This document shows, in pieces, positions 23,374 through 35,373 of a stretch of 64,000 nucleotides of DNA (its first letter is position 1; every line of letters starts with the position of its first letter). Made by a program: the position numbers and the translations under genes. The stretch is from Podaxis mareebaensis (Eukaryota; Basidiomycota; Agaricomycetes; Agaricales; Agaricaceae). Under the pieces are notes generated by a model. That model was not told the DNA's origin. It saw nothing but the letters and a program-made list of their open reading frames with translations, and did no database searches. The DNA is taken from contig JAEUWP010000459.1 in assembly GCA_018524725.1 (NCBI GenBank), positions 1 through 64,000 of the forward strand, read 5' to 3'.

Positions 23374-26200
23374 CTATACCACTGGCGCCATAGTCTTCAT
23401 GTCGGTCGTTGTTCCCTCATGTTCATAAAGCGGAGGTAGATCCGGCACCTTCATGCGGAAAATATATTTCTTGATGTTGTGGGGCAATGCCTTGATCTGG
23501 TACGCGGCGTGCACCCGCGTTGGAACGCTGAAGACTGGAAGGAACTGTCAGCGCCGACATCCTAAAGGGCATGGCCAAAAGCGAACCTTGATCAAGCTCT
23601 TCAAGGGACAGAGCTTTCGTTTCAGGGACAAACAAGAGCACTGCAATAAAACCCACGACGCTAAGGGTGACAAGGTCAGATGAATCCACAGGACACGCGC
23701 ATATCTCTACACTTACTTCCAGGCGGCATACCATCCAAAGGCACCTAACGTGATTGTTTAGCTTGCCGTCAATAACTCTCAATTTGCCACAGCCTCACCT
23801 TCAGGTCGGAAGGCACCCAGAAGTGGAGGGAATGTTATTGAGATAACGAAGTTACTTGGACGTGTTAGGGTAATGATCAACGCTGTGTCAAAGATTGAAA
23901 TCCGACTTACAAGAACCACAGGACTGCGGTCGCGAGACTCATTCCGATATCTCTGACATAAAGGGGGAATGCTTCGGCGGAGTACTGGGAACACGATAAG
24001 TACTTGTGGAGCATCAGTGGTTGGCGAACCGACCGTGAACGGGACAGGGCCTTCCCCCGGAGAGTAGGCCATTCCAAAGAGATATATCCCAATCGCAACG
24101 AGCGCGAGATGGGCTGTGGATGATTGTGGTATCAAGCTAAATCATTTATCAATATTGGTATAGTGAATCACGGCTTGGTAGAACGTACAAGGCAAGCCCA
24201 GTCAGCAGAAGAAACACTGCCATAAGGGGAAACGTCGTGAGGAGGAGGTTCCGCCGTCCGAAGGTGTCGATAGTATAAATAGCCGGGAATGCAAATACGA
24301 AGTTAACGGCCCCAAAACCAAATGATGCTAATAATGCCTGGATCTGCGAGAAATTCGCTTCTGCAAAGATGTTTGACTAGATGATCAAAGAACATCAAAA
24401 TGAGGGCAAGGAAGGAGATGGCAGGACGTACAGAATAGTACGCGATGACATTGACACCACAGCTTGAGAAATCGGTCAGTCATTGATAACTCTTTAGGGA
24501 GTCTAGGATCTTACAATTGCTGCCTGTACTAAAATTAGCGTCATACTTGTACAAAGGAAATCAGGCGCACATAAACATGACAATGAGGGAAGCCAGTGTC
24601 GCCCTTCGATTTCGGGGAACGGTAAACAACTCCAAGAACCTGTTACCCCCTCTCTTTAACTCCTTTTCTGCCTCCAGGAGAACGTGCATATCTATGTAAT
24701 TGTGAGTCCAGACTCAGGTTCCATAGTTAAGTGGTGCCTACAGTACAAGTCCCTGGCAGCTTGGATTGGGTGCATACGCAGTCTGGACAGTGATTCGAAG
24801 GCCTTGCGATAGCGGCCTTTGGAGATGTACCAGCGAGGAGATTCAGGACAGAAGAACACCTGAGCAACAATGAATAAAGCTGGCACACCAGCCTATGTAG
24901 AGCTTAAGTCGGGATCGAAAACATATGCCAACTTGGTAAAAACTCACACTTGCAAGCATTAAACGCCAGTTCAGTCCACGGATATGAGGTGGGTCTGGCA
25001 CTTTGAAGAATGCAAGATCTGCAACGAAGCCAAGCATTATACCGAAAGCCGTCCATGTTTGCCTGAGAACGGACTGTGAGATCGACTGGTAAAGGGCGAA
25101 AACGTACACGACACCTACCACATCATTACCAATGCACCCCGGATGGCTGGAGGAGCGCCTAGTGTGGGGATGAACCGTGAGCGCGAGCAGCTTGGATGGA
25201 GGTTGGCTATACTTACATTCGGCGGCGTACACTGGAACGGTGGAGCTCTTCGGGCCAATGCCTATACCGAGAACAAAGCGGGCAATGAAAAGGTGGGGCC
25301 ATGAATTCGTAACACCTTGCCAGATGCACGTAAGGAAAGAAAAAAGGGCAGTAATAAAAATAGTTCCTCTTCTACCGAACAGCCGGTTGAGCTGAGAATA
25401 TAAATAAGAGATCTCGTCTAGACTCAGAAAAATGAATGATATACCGGTTCGGTCAGCCAGCAGCCGAGCACTGCACAACATAGCTGGGCATGCGACGTGA
25501 GAACAAACAAATGGCGGGAGTAACGAGTGAGACTCACATATGGTGCAGAATTCACGATCCCAAACAACCATTGGTTCCTGGAATCTTGTGGAGTCCCCGC
25601 GTTGGGGGCGATGCCGAATTGCGGCGCGAAGAAGAGATTGGCTCCGTTGATGACTGATTCGTCCATCTGTATGAGATTACGATTAGGGATTTTCGAGGTG
25701 GTGTATCGCAGGTACGAACGCCTTGGACCGCAGCAGCCACTGTGATGGTCGTCAGTAAAGGTCAATCATAGCTTGGACATCAAAGTGGCGTACTCACTTG
25801 AGCATAGAATGACGAGGTAATAAAGCATCTTGGGCTGCTTCCATTTATGTGTAACTTCTTCGCGCAACACTCGTTTTTCCTCGTCTGTGAGTAGTGGAAG
25901 ATCCTCAAAACCTAGCGGATCCTGTGCTATAAGGGCGCCTTTCTTGAAGAGCTCGGAGAGGTCCTCGAGGCCGTTCTTTCGAGCGAAATCTTCGCCGTCT
26001 GCGATGAGCTGCTCACGCGAGATACCAGCTAGCGGGTTAGCCAACTTGGCGTTGATTGCCCGTATGTCATTTCCATGACCAACACTAGCGTTTTCGTCAA
26101 GGGAGACAGTAGATCCGCGTTTGGTCACAAAACCGCCTGGTTTTTCTGTGGCAGGATCGTTAACGGATGGACGAGTAGAGTCGGAAGGGGTAAATGTCAT
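23374..26200 (-). CDS. MFS sugar-porter family transporter (first of tandem pair)
   Basis: Twelve-helix plasma-membrane transporter of the sugar-porter family (Pfam Sugar_tr). ATG at 26200 (MTFTPSDSTRPSVND). A long cytosolic N-terminus includes NPLAGISREQLIADGEDFA and KKGALIAQDPLGFEDLP. Family motifs follow in order: LFGRRGTIF (motif A), [92 protein letters not shown] and VPETKALSLEELDQ. About ten introns interrupt it, one splitting YAAE. The C-terminus KTMAPVV ends at TAG 23374-23376. The N-terminal block resembles a fungal subgroup often annotated as inositol or polyol transporters; the substrate cannot be read from sequence. It lies head-to-tail with a related gene, consistent with tandem duplication. 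Confidence 0.88.
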
Positions 26201-26480
26201 GAGGAGACTGAAGATCGGTCGACCAAATTTTCTTCTTCATTTATAGGGGAGACCACCGGCCCAATTCCTTGCTGAACGGGATGGAAGTGGCGCAAACCGA
26301 CTGTGGAACAATGCATGTGGCTTCGGCACAAGGAGCTGCGCTTATTTTAGGAACACTCAAAACATTCTGCTGTTGCGCCGTCTATAACGTCATCCATCAC
26401 TCGCCTTCCCAACTCGTACAAACTGCACACCGATTTATATTGGGTACAAAAAACATCAAAATCATTATCAAGAGCGCTAA

Positions 26481-28980
26481 TTAATGGCCGACGCCCTTCT
26501 CAAAAACCGTTATCGATTCAACCTGCGAAAAGTCGTACAAAGGTTCCAGCTTGGCATCGCTCTTGAACAAGATCCACTTCCTGAGGAAGTACGGTAAGAA
26601 CTTCTTGAGTTGATAACCCATGTGCTTGCTCGTCGGAACGGCAAATACATAATCAAGTTCCTATGGTATATGTAAAATTTAACGAATAAGCGAGAAAAGA
26701 AGCCGAGCACTTTACCTCCAGGGTACGTTGTTTGGTTTCCGGCATGAGGAAGAATATCATCACGAATGCCACCATATTCAAACCGGCATAAAACCCGAAT
26801 GCTGCGCCAGTACAGCGTTGGTTGATGCTCCAAAGGCATAATATAGGCTACTTACCTCCCGTCGGGGTAAGCGCAGCGATCAGGCGGGGGAAAGTAATGG
26901 ATAGCACGGAGGCCCAGAATAAACATGTTGCCACAGCCCATGACCTTCATCAATGTGAGTCTAGAGCCAGTACAAGGAAGGATAGATCGCCTTACATGCC
27001 CATTTCTCGATGTGTCAGCGGAAATACCTCAGCAGAATACGTGTACGGAACAGGTCCTTCTCCAGGGGAATAGAAGGCTGGGAAATCGAAGTCAGATGCT
27101 ACAGCCACAAGCACGAGGGATCTCCACTTACCAGCAAAAATAAAGACAAACAGGGCAATCAAAGGCACCTTTGCTGGACTTCCATCCGGTATCAAGAAGC
27201 AGAAGCCTGCCGCCAGCAAAGTCCAGGCCATGTTCGGGAAAGTGAATAACAGGAGGTTCCGCCTTCCAAACGTGTCGATAGTCTGTGAAAAGTCAATACT
27301 GAGGAGCCCCTCACGAACGAAGACCCTAGGCACCCACCCAAACAGCAGGGAAGGCGAAAATCCAATTGACGAGACCGAATCCAAAGGATGCCAGAAGCGC
27401 AGACCTCGTCGAGAAATTGGCTTCAACAAAGATACTTGATGAGTAGAAGGCAATAATGTTGATACCACACATTTGCTGAGCGATCATCACGACAAAACTG
27501 GCCAGGGTTGCCCGACGAACACGAGGGATCGTAAACAGCTCCGTGAATCTTGAGATGTAGGTAGAACCACTAATGACCGCAAACTCTTCCTGGAGCTGCC
27601 TGTGGACATAATACAGATCCCTAGCGGCCTGCAACTCTGTGTTCCTAAGCCGTTTGAAGGATCTGTAAGCCTCATGGTATCGGCCCTTTTTCATGAGCCA
27701 TCGAGGGGACTCTGTTATAGGTGAGATCTTGACGCCTCTGAATTAGTGCATTCAACGCACCAGGACACATATAGATGCAGACAACAAGAGGGATGGCCGG
27801 GATGAAAGCAGAGCCGAGTTGCAAGCGCCAGGCAATATCGCCGACCCGATACAACGCCAGATTAGCGCAGAATCCTAAAAATATACCAAATGCCGTCTTG
27901 GCGCATGTGAGCGATGTATTCGGTGTCGCTTCGCAAGGGCCAGTGGGAATGCATTAAACACTCACCCACATTTGCCAGGACATCACGAGACCGCCTCGTA
28001 TATTGGCTGGTGTATTCTCAGCCGCGTAGACAGGGACTGTAGATGCCTTTGGGCCCATTCCAAGGCCAAGGAGCAGGCGGCAGACCTGGGGAAATATTAA
28101 GGATCGCGATTCCCATAGAGCCGCCGGCGCACTTACGAGAAGCTGGGGCCACGTCTGGGAGCATCCAGCGCCGATTACCGACAGGGTACAGAAAATACCA
28201 GAGAAGAAAATAGTCCCGCGACGCCCGAACCAGTTATTTAAAGGATCAGTCAACCAACAACCAATCAAGCAAGAGGCGATGTAAGGCCTAGGGACATCGG
28301 CAATGTGCTCCACAAAACCTGTTTGAGAACAAGACACTCACCCAGCATTGATCACACCAACTATCCACTGGTTTTTGCTTGCATCCGGACCATTGCCATC
28401 AGGATTGATGCCGAACTCAACAGGAAAAGATAGATTGGCACCATTGGATCCAGTCTGATCCCAACCCCTGGAGGTTCAATGAGTGAAGCGCTAACTATTT
28501 AACATGGGAAGCTTACTGCACAGCTGCTGCGATGGAACACAGCACTACTGTGAAATAAAGATCGCGTGGCTGAGTCCATTTATCTGGCACAAGATGAGAT
28601 CCAAGCTCGAGAACAGTCTCCATAACGCACGAGTAGTTTCCCGACGAATGATCTCTTTATCTTCTTCGTTAAGTTCCGGGATTGATTCGAATTGTGAAGG
28701 ATTCTGCGCGATCAAAGCGCCCTTCTGCAACAGAGATGTGATGTCTTCCATTCCTGTTTCATTGGCGAAATCCTCGACTTGGGACAACAACTTTTCTTTT
28801 GGTATCCCATGAAGGGGATTTTGAATTCTGTAGTGTCACCCACACAAGCCAGGTCATGCACAATGACGGCTGATATTAAGCATTCACTTGCCTGGCGTTA
28901 ACGTTATTGACGATCCTGTTTAAATTTTCATCCTGTTGCTCAACGGAATCCGAGTCCTTGCGAATGTCGTCTGAAGACAT
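26481..28980 (-). CDS. MFS sugar-porter family transporter (second of tandem pair)
   Basis: Paralogue of the neighbour to the left. ATG at 28980 ([20 protein letters not shown]), then [19 protein letters not shown] and [19 protein letters not shown], the same N-terminal signature. Motifs: [134 protein letters not shown] and [16 protein letters not shown]. Ends VFEKGVGH at TAA 26481-26483. The exon pattern parallels that of the neighbour. Near 28090-28140 an alternative reading suggests either an unspliced intron or a misplaced splice site, but [11 protein letters not shown] restores the family sequence. Only 280 bp separate the two genes. Substrate unknown. Confidence 0.88.
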
Positions 28981-30047
28981 ATTACAGGAGGAGCCGAGAT
29001 AGGCAAGTGCCAGGTGGTGGCAAAATGCCTGTGGTAGCCCCTCTTTTTAAACCGTTGCCCGGGGACTACATCAGCGAGCACGAGGCGGGCACAAAAATAG
29101 CGCGCCTTTCACGGGGACTAAGAAGTTGATGTTGGTCAAGCCGTCAGTCCTGTGTGGAGCTAAGTTCATACAGCTTCCCACCAGTGAGGTATCGTCGTGA
29201 GAAGGACTAAAAGTGACTACATTGTTGAGCTCAGAAATCACCGTCCGGGGGATCTAGCCCCGTAGGTAAGCTATCCCTTGTGCCTTTTGGTATGAAAACC
29301 AATTGATTCAGTCCGGGGAGATCGCTGCGCGTAGTATAGCCCGACAAGTTTTTTGAGGTATTCCAGGAAGTCGTGAGTCTGGCATATATATATGGACAGT
29401 CGTTGTGAACGGAATTGGAAATGGGGCGGCGTCACGCGGTGTCAAAAGTCGACGGAGGAATTGAGATGCATAGCAATTTGTGCCAATTACTAAATGTATA
29501 TTGGAAATCTAGCCGACGTTGTCTCAATTTGAGATTCGGTTTTGATTCAACAGTTCACTCATGTCTCAAGTACAATGGCGGCCCATTGAGCAAGAGTTCA
29601 GTTGATAAACATAATATTTTACATGCACATGAACGAAACTAGGTACAGATGACCAGGACGAGAGCAAACAGATTTTGGCGAGCATTCGGTGGCAGTTTGA
29701 GTCGGCTAGATGTAATGGAGAGTCGAAATTGTTAGGGTGTCCAGAATGAAGTCGGAGGGGTGTCGCCAAAAGTAGAGTAAGAGGTGTCAATAGTGATGTC
29801 GGTCGAAAGCGATGAAGAATGTCCTTGGTTAAAGCAGAGTACGGGGTGTTAATTGGTGTGTTTTGTGAGTCGGCGCGATCCCTGTAAATTCAAAAGAAAA
29901 AGCAGAAAAAAGGACGTGGTAGGGTGGGACAAAGGCGGGATGGGAATAATGATATGAATGGATCAAAAAACAGACTGGGTCAGAGCGATAGGAATGCCGA
30001 GCAACGGATTTGATTCTGGAGCAATCAGTATTTTTCTTGTGTTCGTT
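28981..30047. other. Intergenic, no supported gene
   Basis: 1.07 kb downstream of the minus-strand gene ending at 30048 and upstream of the transporter start at 28980. It includes an AT-rich TATATATATA run near 29386-29395 and short ORFs without recognisable features. Part must be the transporter promoter. Confidence 0.45.
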
Positions 30048-30729
30048 CTAGTCGGTCTCAACCATCGAAATGGCACCGCATTGTTCGCAAAAGCTCCACA
30101 TGGATCGTTGGCCATTGGGTCCCGAAGCGCAAGCAACGCGAAGTTTGGGAATTTGTGAGCAACCAGTTCTGGAGATGGCCACAGAGGGGAAACGTCATAG
30201 TAAGCATACAGCTAGATGATGTTCCGCTGGAAAAGGAAACCTACCCATGGTGACGGAAACCACTAGACGGTTGGAGCAGGCCAGGATGGCGGTCAAGTGA
30301 CTGAGTCGCATAATGTGAGTAACTATGAGAATTAGGTTCTATGCTGCCATCATTGTTGAAGAACGGCAAAGGATAAACGTCGAAGGTGGGATAGGATGCT
30401 GTAGATGAGGTTCAACATTTGGTTGAACAAGAGAGGATATAACTACGCACGCAACTCGGATACAGGTGAGCTGGAGGCGTTGGATGACGCCGAACTCGCA
30501 TTCGATGGAAGTCGCATGTGGAAAGTGTCAGGGTACAACGGCTCGGCCTCTGACATGGCGACATCATTATCCGACTCAATATTGGGGAAGGGAACGAGTT
30601 TCAGCTGCTTTTTAGACTAACAGTGGATTAAATAGCATCAGTATTAGACGTTTACACAATGTGGATCAGGGGAACACGTACAGGGAAGGCATCATCAGCT
30701 TCTACTTCATATTTACGCTTGATGGCCAT
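30048..30729 (-). CDS. Small conserved protein with C-terminal CxxC segment, unknown function
   Basis: ATG at 30729 opens MAIKRKYEVEADDAFP. In-frame upstream ATGs (at 30909 and the one before NTSHTPPT) exist, but MAIKRK looks like the conserved start. Exons join to give KKQLKLVPFPNIESDNDVAM, EAEPLYPDTFHMRLPSNASS, a serine-rich stretch, YPTFDVYPLPFFNNDG, LLQPSSGFRHHG, and a final exon with TGCSQIPKLRVACASGPNG and WSFCEQCGAISMVETD. The last part has a CEQC pair plus two further cysteines, possibly a small metal-binding fold. The basic KRK start would suit a nuclear protein. I have the impression of having seen this start in other mushroom-forming fungi but know no function. Four or five exons; stop TAG at 30048-30050. 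Confidence 0.65.
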
Positions 30730-31458
30730 AGTTCTGAGTGAAGAGGGTTGATGAGGACGGAGGGGATATTGACCAGAAGCAGAGATGAGAGAGGGGGCTA
30801 AAGTGGGCGGGGTATGGGAGGTATTCATGGACGGGAACTTATAGGCACATTGTTTATGGTTATTGATTTTGTTCTCTGGGTTCGAATTTATTGGTATCCT
30901 TCGGTTCATCTTGAACCTGACACCAAAAGAGGATTGCTGCCACCGAGTCCCGGCTGCAGCCGTACCACCGAGGCCATCCGATTGGATGGGGCTGAATGAA
31001 CCCCAGTTTCACCTGGCCATATTAGGCATTGATAGGGCCAACACAACGGAAATCTGCCAGCCGGGCAAAACCTGTGACAGCGTTACCATTTTCCAGCTCG
31101 TGACGTTGAGATGCGGTCACCTCGAAACTGGAATTTGATGATCAACTACAAAGCGTTAATCAGGAAGTTGACTGACCAGAAAAGGGTAGAGCGATCACTC
31201 GATCACTTACCAAATACATGTCAGTTTGGCTATGTTTCGACGCCCGTCAAACAAACTCTTCCGAGGCAGAAGCGCACGATGCCGAGGGGCACAACAACAG
31301 CAAAGTGCGAAAGTGCGAAATTCAATGAAATGTTCCCAATATATGTATTCCCAACACGTGATCCCAGGTAGTGTGCCACGTCCTAGACATCAGGTCATGC
31401 TGTTGGCGAGTCTCACACTACAGTGCTGATGCCGGCAGTCGACTAGGACTCCAACACA
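30730..31458. other. Divergent promoter region
   Basis: About 730 bp between the start codons of the divergent small unknown gene (minus) and the APQ12-like gene (plus). It holds in-frame upstream ATGs of the minus gene and no other feature I can support. Confidence 0.5.
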
Positions 31459-32211
31459 ATGGACCCAGGCGACCTTAACCTCCCCCCCATATTCGACCCC
31501 ATACTCATCTATCTCGCTGACAACCTTCCGCCCCCTTTATACGCCTTCGCTCTCAATTTCCTGTCCCATTGTCTTGCCCTACTATCTGCACTCGCTAATC
31601 TTCTTGCCTCGCTCCTGTCCAAGAATCCATTGGAATGGGATGCGCAGACTATACTCCCACCCCTAATCACTCTCCTCGCTGCCTACCTGGCACTTGTGAG
31701 CATCTACCGAACGACTACATGGATGATCCGCACCAGCTTTTGGTTCATGAAATGGGGGATCATTCTGGGTACCCTTGTTGCCGGTATGAGTTGGTATATG
31801 GGAGTAACCCAAGCCCAAGTCGGCAGATCGATGAACACTGGTCTTGTCTCATACATCGGCAACATTGCACTAGACATGATGAATGGGCGAAACCGTAATG
31901 CTGCTGGCGGTGAACGAGTCAGACGCAGTTCGCGCAGCAAGTATGCCTCGAGACCCAAACCTTGGGAGTCTTTTGATCGCCATCGACAGTGGCAATACAG
32001 TGAAGATCAGGCCGAAACGGAGGAAACTCCCGATCTCGAAACCTTAGTCAACAACCTGCTTGGTGCAGCCGGACGAGTATTAGGGGAAGATTCATGGTGG
32101 ACAGGGATGAAAAATATGATGAGTGGTGTAGATGATGAAGCAAGTCGAGTTGACGAGGACAGCGGTAGTCGGAAGAGAGGTAAAACAAGCACCAAGTCAC
32201 GCTCAAGATGA
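31459..32211 (+). CDS. APQ12: APQ12-like nuclear pore assembly membrane protein
   Basis: Single uninterrupted ORF of 250 residues, ATG 31459 (MDPGDLNLPPIFDPILIYLA). Hydrophobic segments: FALNFLSHCLALLSALANLLASLL, then the core LPPLITLLAAYLALVSIYRT and RTSFWFMKWGIILGTLVAGM. The pair of adjacent helices separated by a short Arg/Trp-rich loop (RTTTWMIRT) is the pattern of the Pfam nuclear pore assembly and biogenesis family (Apq12), which acts at the ER/nuclear envelope in pore biogenesis and lipid homeostasis. After the membrane region comes a basic Ser/Arg stretch (RRSSRSKYASRPKPW), a conserved-looking helix (LETLVNNLLGAAGRVLGEDS) and a basic tail (SRKRGKTSTKSRSR). The protein is longer than yeast Apq12. 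Assignment is from the helix pair only. It converges on MPC2 with 125 bp between stops. Confidence 0.55.
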   Translation: MDPGDLNLPPIFDPILIYLADNLPPPLYAFALNFLSHCLALLSALANLLASLLSKNPLEWDAQTILPPLITLLAAYLALVSIYRTTTWMIRTSFWFMKWGIILGTLVAGMSWYMGVTQAQVGRSMNTGLVSYIGNIALDMMNGRNRNAAGGERVRRSSRSKYASRPKPWESFDRHRQWQYSEDQAETEETPDLETLVNNLLGAAGRVLGEDSWWTGMKNMMSGVDDEASRVDEDSGSRKRGKTSTKSRSR

Positions 32212-32336
32212 TCCGAACTGTGGGTTTGTTCACAGCACAACTTCGCGATGCGTATTGAAGTTCAAATGTGTCTTGATATCCAGTGGTAACATGCCATAAT
32301 ATATTCGAGCGTAGTAGGATGATAGAAGATGAAAAT

Positions 32337-32898
32337 TTAAGAGGACTTGGCGGCTTCGGGATGTGTATGCCGATAGCTATGTTACTTTCAGCCCAAACAG
32401 TTGCGCTGTCCAGAATTTCATTACGTACTGAGCAATTCGTCCTAGCTGACTGAGGCCCGACAATCCAACAAAGAAGTTAACCTAACCGAGAACGTGAGTT
32501 TCGCGCTTGATGAAAAAATGAGTGAAACGCACAGCAGCCAAACTGTAGTTCACTGGTGTGATCACGAACGAGTATCGTACCCAGATAAACCCGGTCGCAG
32601 CCAGGGCTATGGCAGGCGAACCTTCAGTGGGCAAAAACTTGGGGAATCAATTTGGTACACACCAAGGTTTTGCGAAACGCTGAGCTTGTCAGCTGGCCGT
32701 GTCAAATCTTTGAGTCCAGCACCAACCAAGCACCATTTCATCAACGGCGCCCAGAAGAACACGGTTTTGGGTCCTGCGAAGTGGAATGAGTAAATCACAG
32801 GCAAATGTCGGGGCATATGTGGATGAAACCGTACCAGCAGGGTGGTTCATAAAGGCTTGGAACTTGGATGCTCCTGCAGACGCTGCCGCTCCAGACAT
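32337..32898 (-). CDS. MPC2: Mitochondrial pyruvate carrier subunit 2
   Basis: Subunit of the inner-membrane heterodimer importing pyruvate into mitochondria. ATG at 32898 (MSGAAASAGASKFQAFMNHP). Joined exons give NHPAGPKTVFFWAPLMKWCL, GAGLKDLTRPADKLSVSQN, ALAATGFIWVRYSFVITPVN, YSLAAVNFFVGLSGLSQLGR and a final HYRHTHPEAAKSS. FWAPLMKW and the WxRYSFVITPVNYSL block are near-invariant in the MPC family. Four introns: phase-1 joins inside PAG and after QN, a phase-0 join before VNFF, and a last one splitting the His of HYRH. The total (about 120 residues) is normal. The partner MPC1 is not in the window. Confidence 0.95.
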
Positions 32899-33740
32899 TG
32901 TGTGTGCTTTGTGGGAATAATTAAACGACGAAGATAAAACGATAGAGAGGGGACGCCGACTCGGTGTAAATGCTCAGTGGTGAATTCGCTGACTTAGTTG
33001 GTTACTTCGTTGTAACAGGGGATGTCACGATACGTCACAATTTACCCACCATGCGCTGTAACACTGCTTGACACAGGTCATTCTATCCCGCATTTACAGA
33101 CTGGACTTAGTCAATGTTGGTTACTCGTCGAACAAAGGATGGACTGACGACTCTGGTCAATACCTCTGCGCTAGGGCGAACTTGAATCTAGTTCGCTTTG
33201 ATCACAAGTGATGCCAAGATAGGACAAAACTGTCGGGGTATACATCGTATTCTCGGTTTATCGGCGACTGTATCAAATCTATGCAGCCCGACTTCATTGG
33301 AACCCAGTCCCGCGTCTCGTACTGTCTCATGCTTCGAAACTAAGCATGCTTTGAAACCGGGGATCTGGTCAGGGTTCGGCTGCTGCTGCCAGTATGACAT
33401 CCCTAGCCTGATCGAGCGAGAATCGCTCAATCAGCCGTGAGGGGTCTAATCGATAACCAACGTTAGTTTGTCACCTGTTCCTTATATGCGCTCAGAGGCA
33501 GGCCGATTACCTTTACAATGATACCGAGACCACCCCTGATTGCACTTATCGACTTCGGATGAACGAATCCCAGCGATTGCGACTAGGACATGATTCTTGG
33601 CTGATGTTTCTTCCATAATTAATCACACGTAGCCCGGCACGTACGGTTGATCCTGTGCTGTGGACGGTATATAAATGCTTGTTCCAACTGACCGTTCGAT
33701 AACTTCACCATAACTACGATTTTCCAACCTTCTGACCAAG
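32899..33740. other. Intergenic, divergent promoters
   Basis: 840 bp between the MPC2 start (minus) and the CBM-DM9 gene start (plus). A TATATAAA box near 33668 serves the plus gene; nothing else supported. Confidence 0.5.
33668..33675 (+). promoter_or_regulatory. TATA box of CBM-DM9 gene
   Basis: TATATAAA lies about 66-73 bp upstream of ATG 33741, a normal core-promoter distance for a short 5' leader. Confidence 0.5.
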
Positions 33741-35250
33741 ATGACTAGACCTTGGGAACCCGGAACTCAATACAACTACAACGATGCGGTTGAATACCGC
33801 GGTGGGTACACTGTTTTTGCCTCCTAAACCGACAAAAGATTGTTGACCCCGCTCTCGATAGGTCATGAGTACAAGATAATCCAACCGCATCGCTCCCAGG
33901 TGAGGGAATCCTATTCTTCGCCTCCAGTCGATACACTAAACTCGAGCCCTTCGTAAGTCTGACTGGGCTCCGGACCTTACCCCAGCCCTGTGGGGCAGGC
34001 TCGAGGGCCACCATCACGGTGGTAATCAGTACCAGCAGCAACAGCAACAACAGCAACCATACCAGCCGCCACAACAACAACAGCAATATCAGCAGCCACA
34101 GCAGCCACCTTCGTATGACTACGGGAAACAGGAGCAAGGTATGCAGTTTAAGGTCAGACCTGCCTATGCTATTACTGACATTCCATCATTGCAATAGGCT
34201 CTGAAAGCTCCAGTGGCAAAGAAGAGAAAAAGCATTGGTATGATAACGACGCCGTCAAGGTGCAATCCGATTCGCCATCATGATGACCGGATTTGATCTT
34301 ATCGATCCCAACAGATCGGCGGAGGCGTGGCCGCAGGTCTGGGCCTCTTGGGTGCAGGCTTCGCTGCCTACAAGCACCACGAGCACAAGGAGGAAGCCGT
34401 ACGTATCATTTAGTGTGGACGAACACCATCACCCTGATTCGATTCTTAGAGAGAAAGCTTCGAGGCATGGGCAAGCGCTGCCAGGGCTCGCAGAGAACAG
34501 TTCTATGCCAATGGACCCAAAGGGCCGGCGACCTGGGTCTTCAACGAAGGAAAGAATATCCCCCAAGGTGCCATTTCCACTGGGAGGGAGCACGACTGGA
34601 CACTGTACATCTGCCGCGCATACCAGGATGTAAGTCTTTCCCCCTAGTCCTTAGTCCAACCTAGCATTAACCTTACCCGTCGAAAGGGTGGTGTTCGTAA
34701 GTCAATTTGATACAATATGATGGATGCATTGGGTTAACTGCGACTATCATTCGCCAGAAATCGGAAAGGCTTCAGATGTTTTCAAGGAGGGCGCCGTCAT
34801 CGGCTACAAGAACGACGAAATCCATGTATGTGCAGCGGCTAAAAACCCCTTGTAACCCTAAGGCTAAACCCCAAGCGAAGCTTAGCCAATATGAGATCCT
34901 CCTTGGTGACATGAGGGGACTGAAATGGGTTCAGACTGGCAATACCTTGAACGTTGCTTCGCTTGGCGCCACTCCTGTAGAGGGCGGTTACGAGAACGAT
35001 GGTACCCCGCTCTATGTCGCGAGGGCTTACCACAATGGTGCGAAGCACCCCGGAAAGGCCAGCGCAAAGCTTGATGGTAAGTTGAGCTTACATCCTTCCG
35101 GAGGTTATGTTGATCGTAGTCCCCAGGTGCGTTCATCCCTTACGGTGGCAAGGAGAAGAAGGTGAAGGTATGTCGCTGGGAGATGTATTATCCTTTTTTC
35201 GGAGTTACTCAAAATGTGGATAGGAATACGAGATCTTGTGCTACGCTTGA
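33741..35250 (+). CDS. Chitin-binding (CBM5/12-like) and DM9 (DUF3421) domain protein with polyQ linker
   Basis: ATG 33741 opens a carbohydrate-binding module of the CBM5/12 type: RPWEPGTQYNYNDAVEYRG, HEYKIIQPHRSQ, then after an intron SDWAP and TPALWG-like sequence. A His-rich segment and glutamine run follow (QQQQQQ, PPQQQQQYQQPQQ). Next is a glycine-rich hydrophobic stretch (GGGVAAGLGLLGAGFAAYKH). The C-terminal half holds DM9 repeats: ATWVFNEGKNIPQGAIS, WTLYICRAYQDG, IGKASDVFKEGAVIGYKNDE, EILLGDMRGLKWVQ, TPVEGGYENDGTPLYVARAY, HPGKASAKL, then AFIPYGGKEK and EYEILCYA at TGA 35248-35250. DM9 proteins in animals bind mannose-type sugars; here lectin function is inferred. No signal peptide is visible, so it is cytosolic or exported unconventionally. 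About nine short introns make it the most fragmented gene here. Confidence 0.82.
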
Positions 35251-35373
35251 AGGAACAAATAATCGACGATCCTGCTTTCGTGTACAATATGACATTGACC
35301 CAATGCAAATCGTTTTTCGGCTATCTTTTTATTGATCAACTGAGATGACATGCACCGATGCGATTCTAATAGT

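Noticed and set aside
20379..28980. Metabolite gene cluster made of isomerase plus two transporters
   Set aside because: No synthase, P450 or regulator is present, and a WD40 housekeeping gene lies between.
29386..29395. TATATATATA run as promoter
   Set aside because: No gene starts within a sensible distance; AT-rich spacer is the simpler reading.
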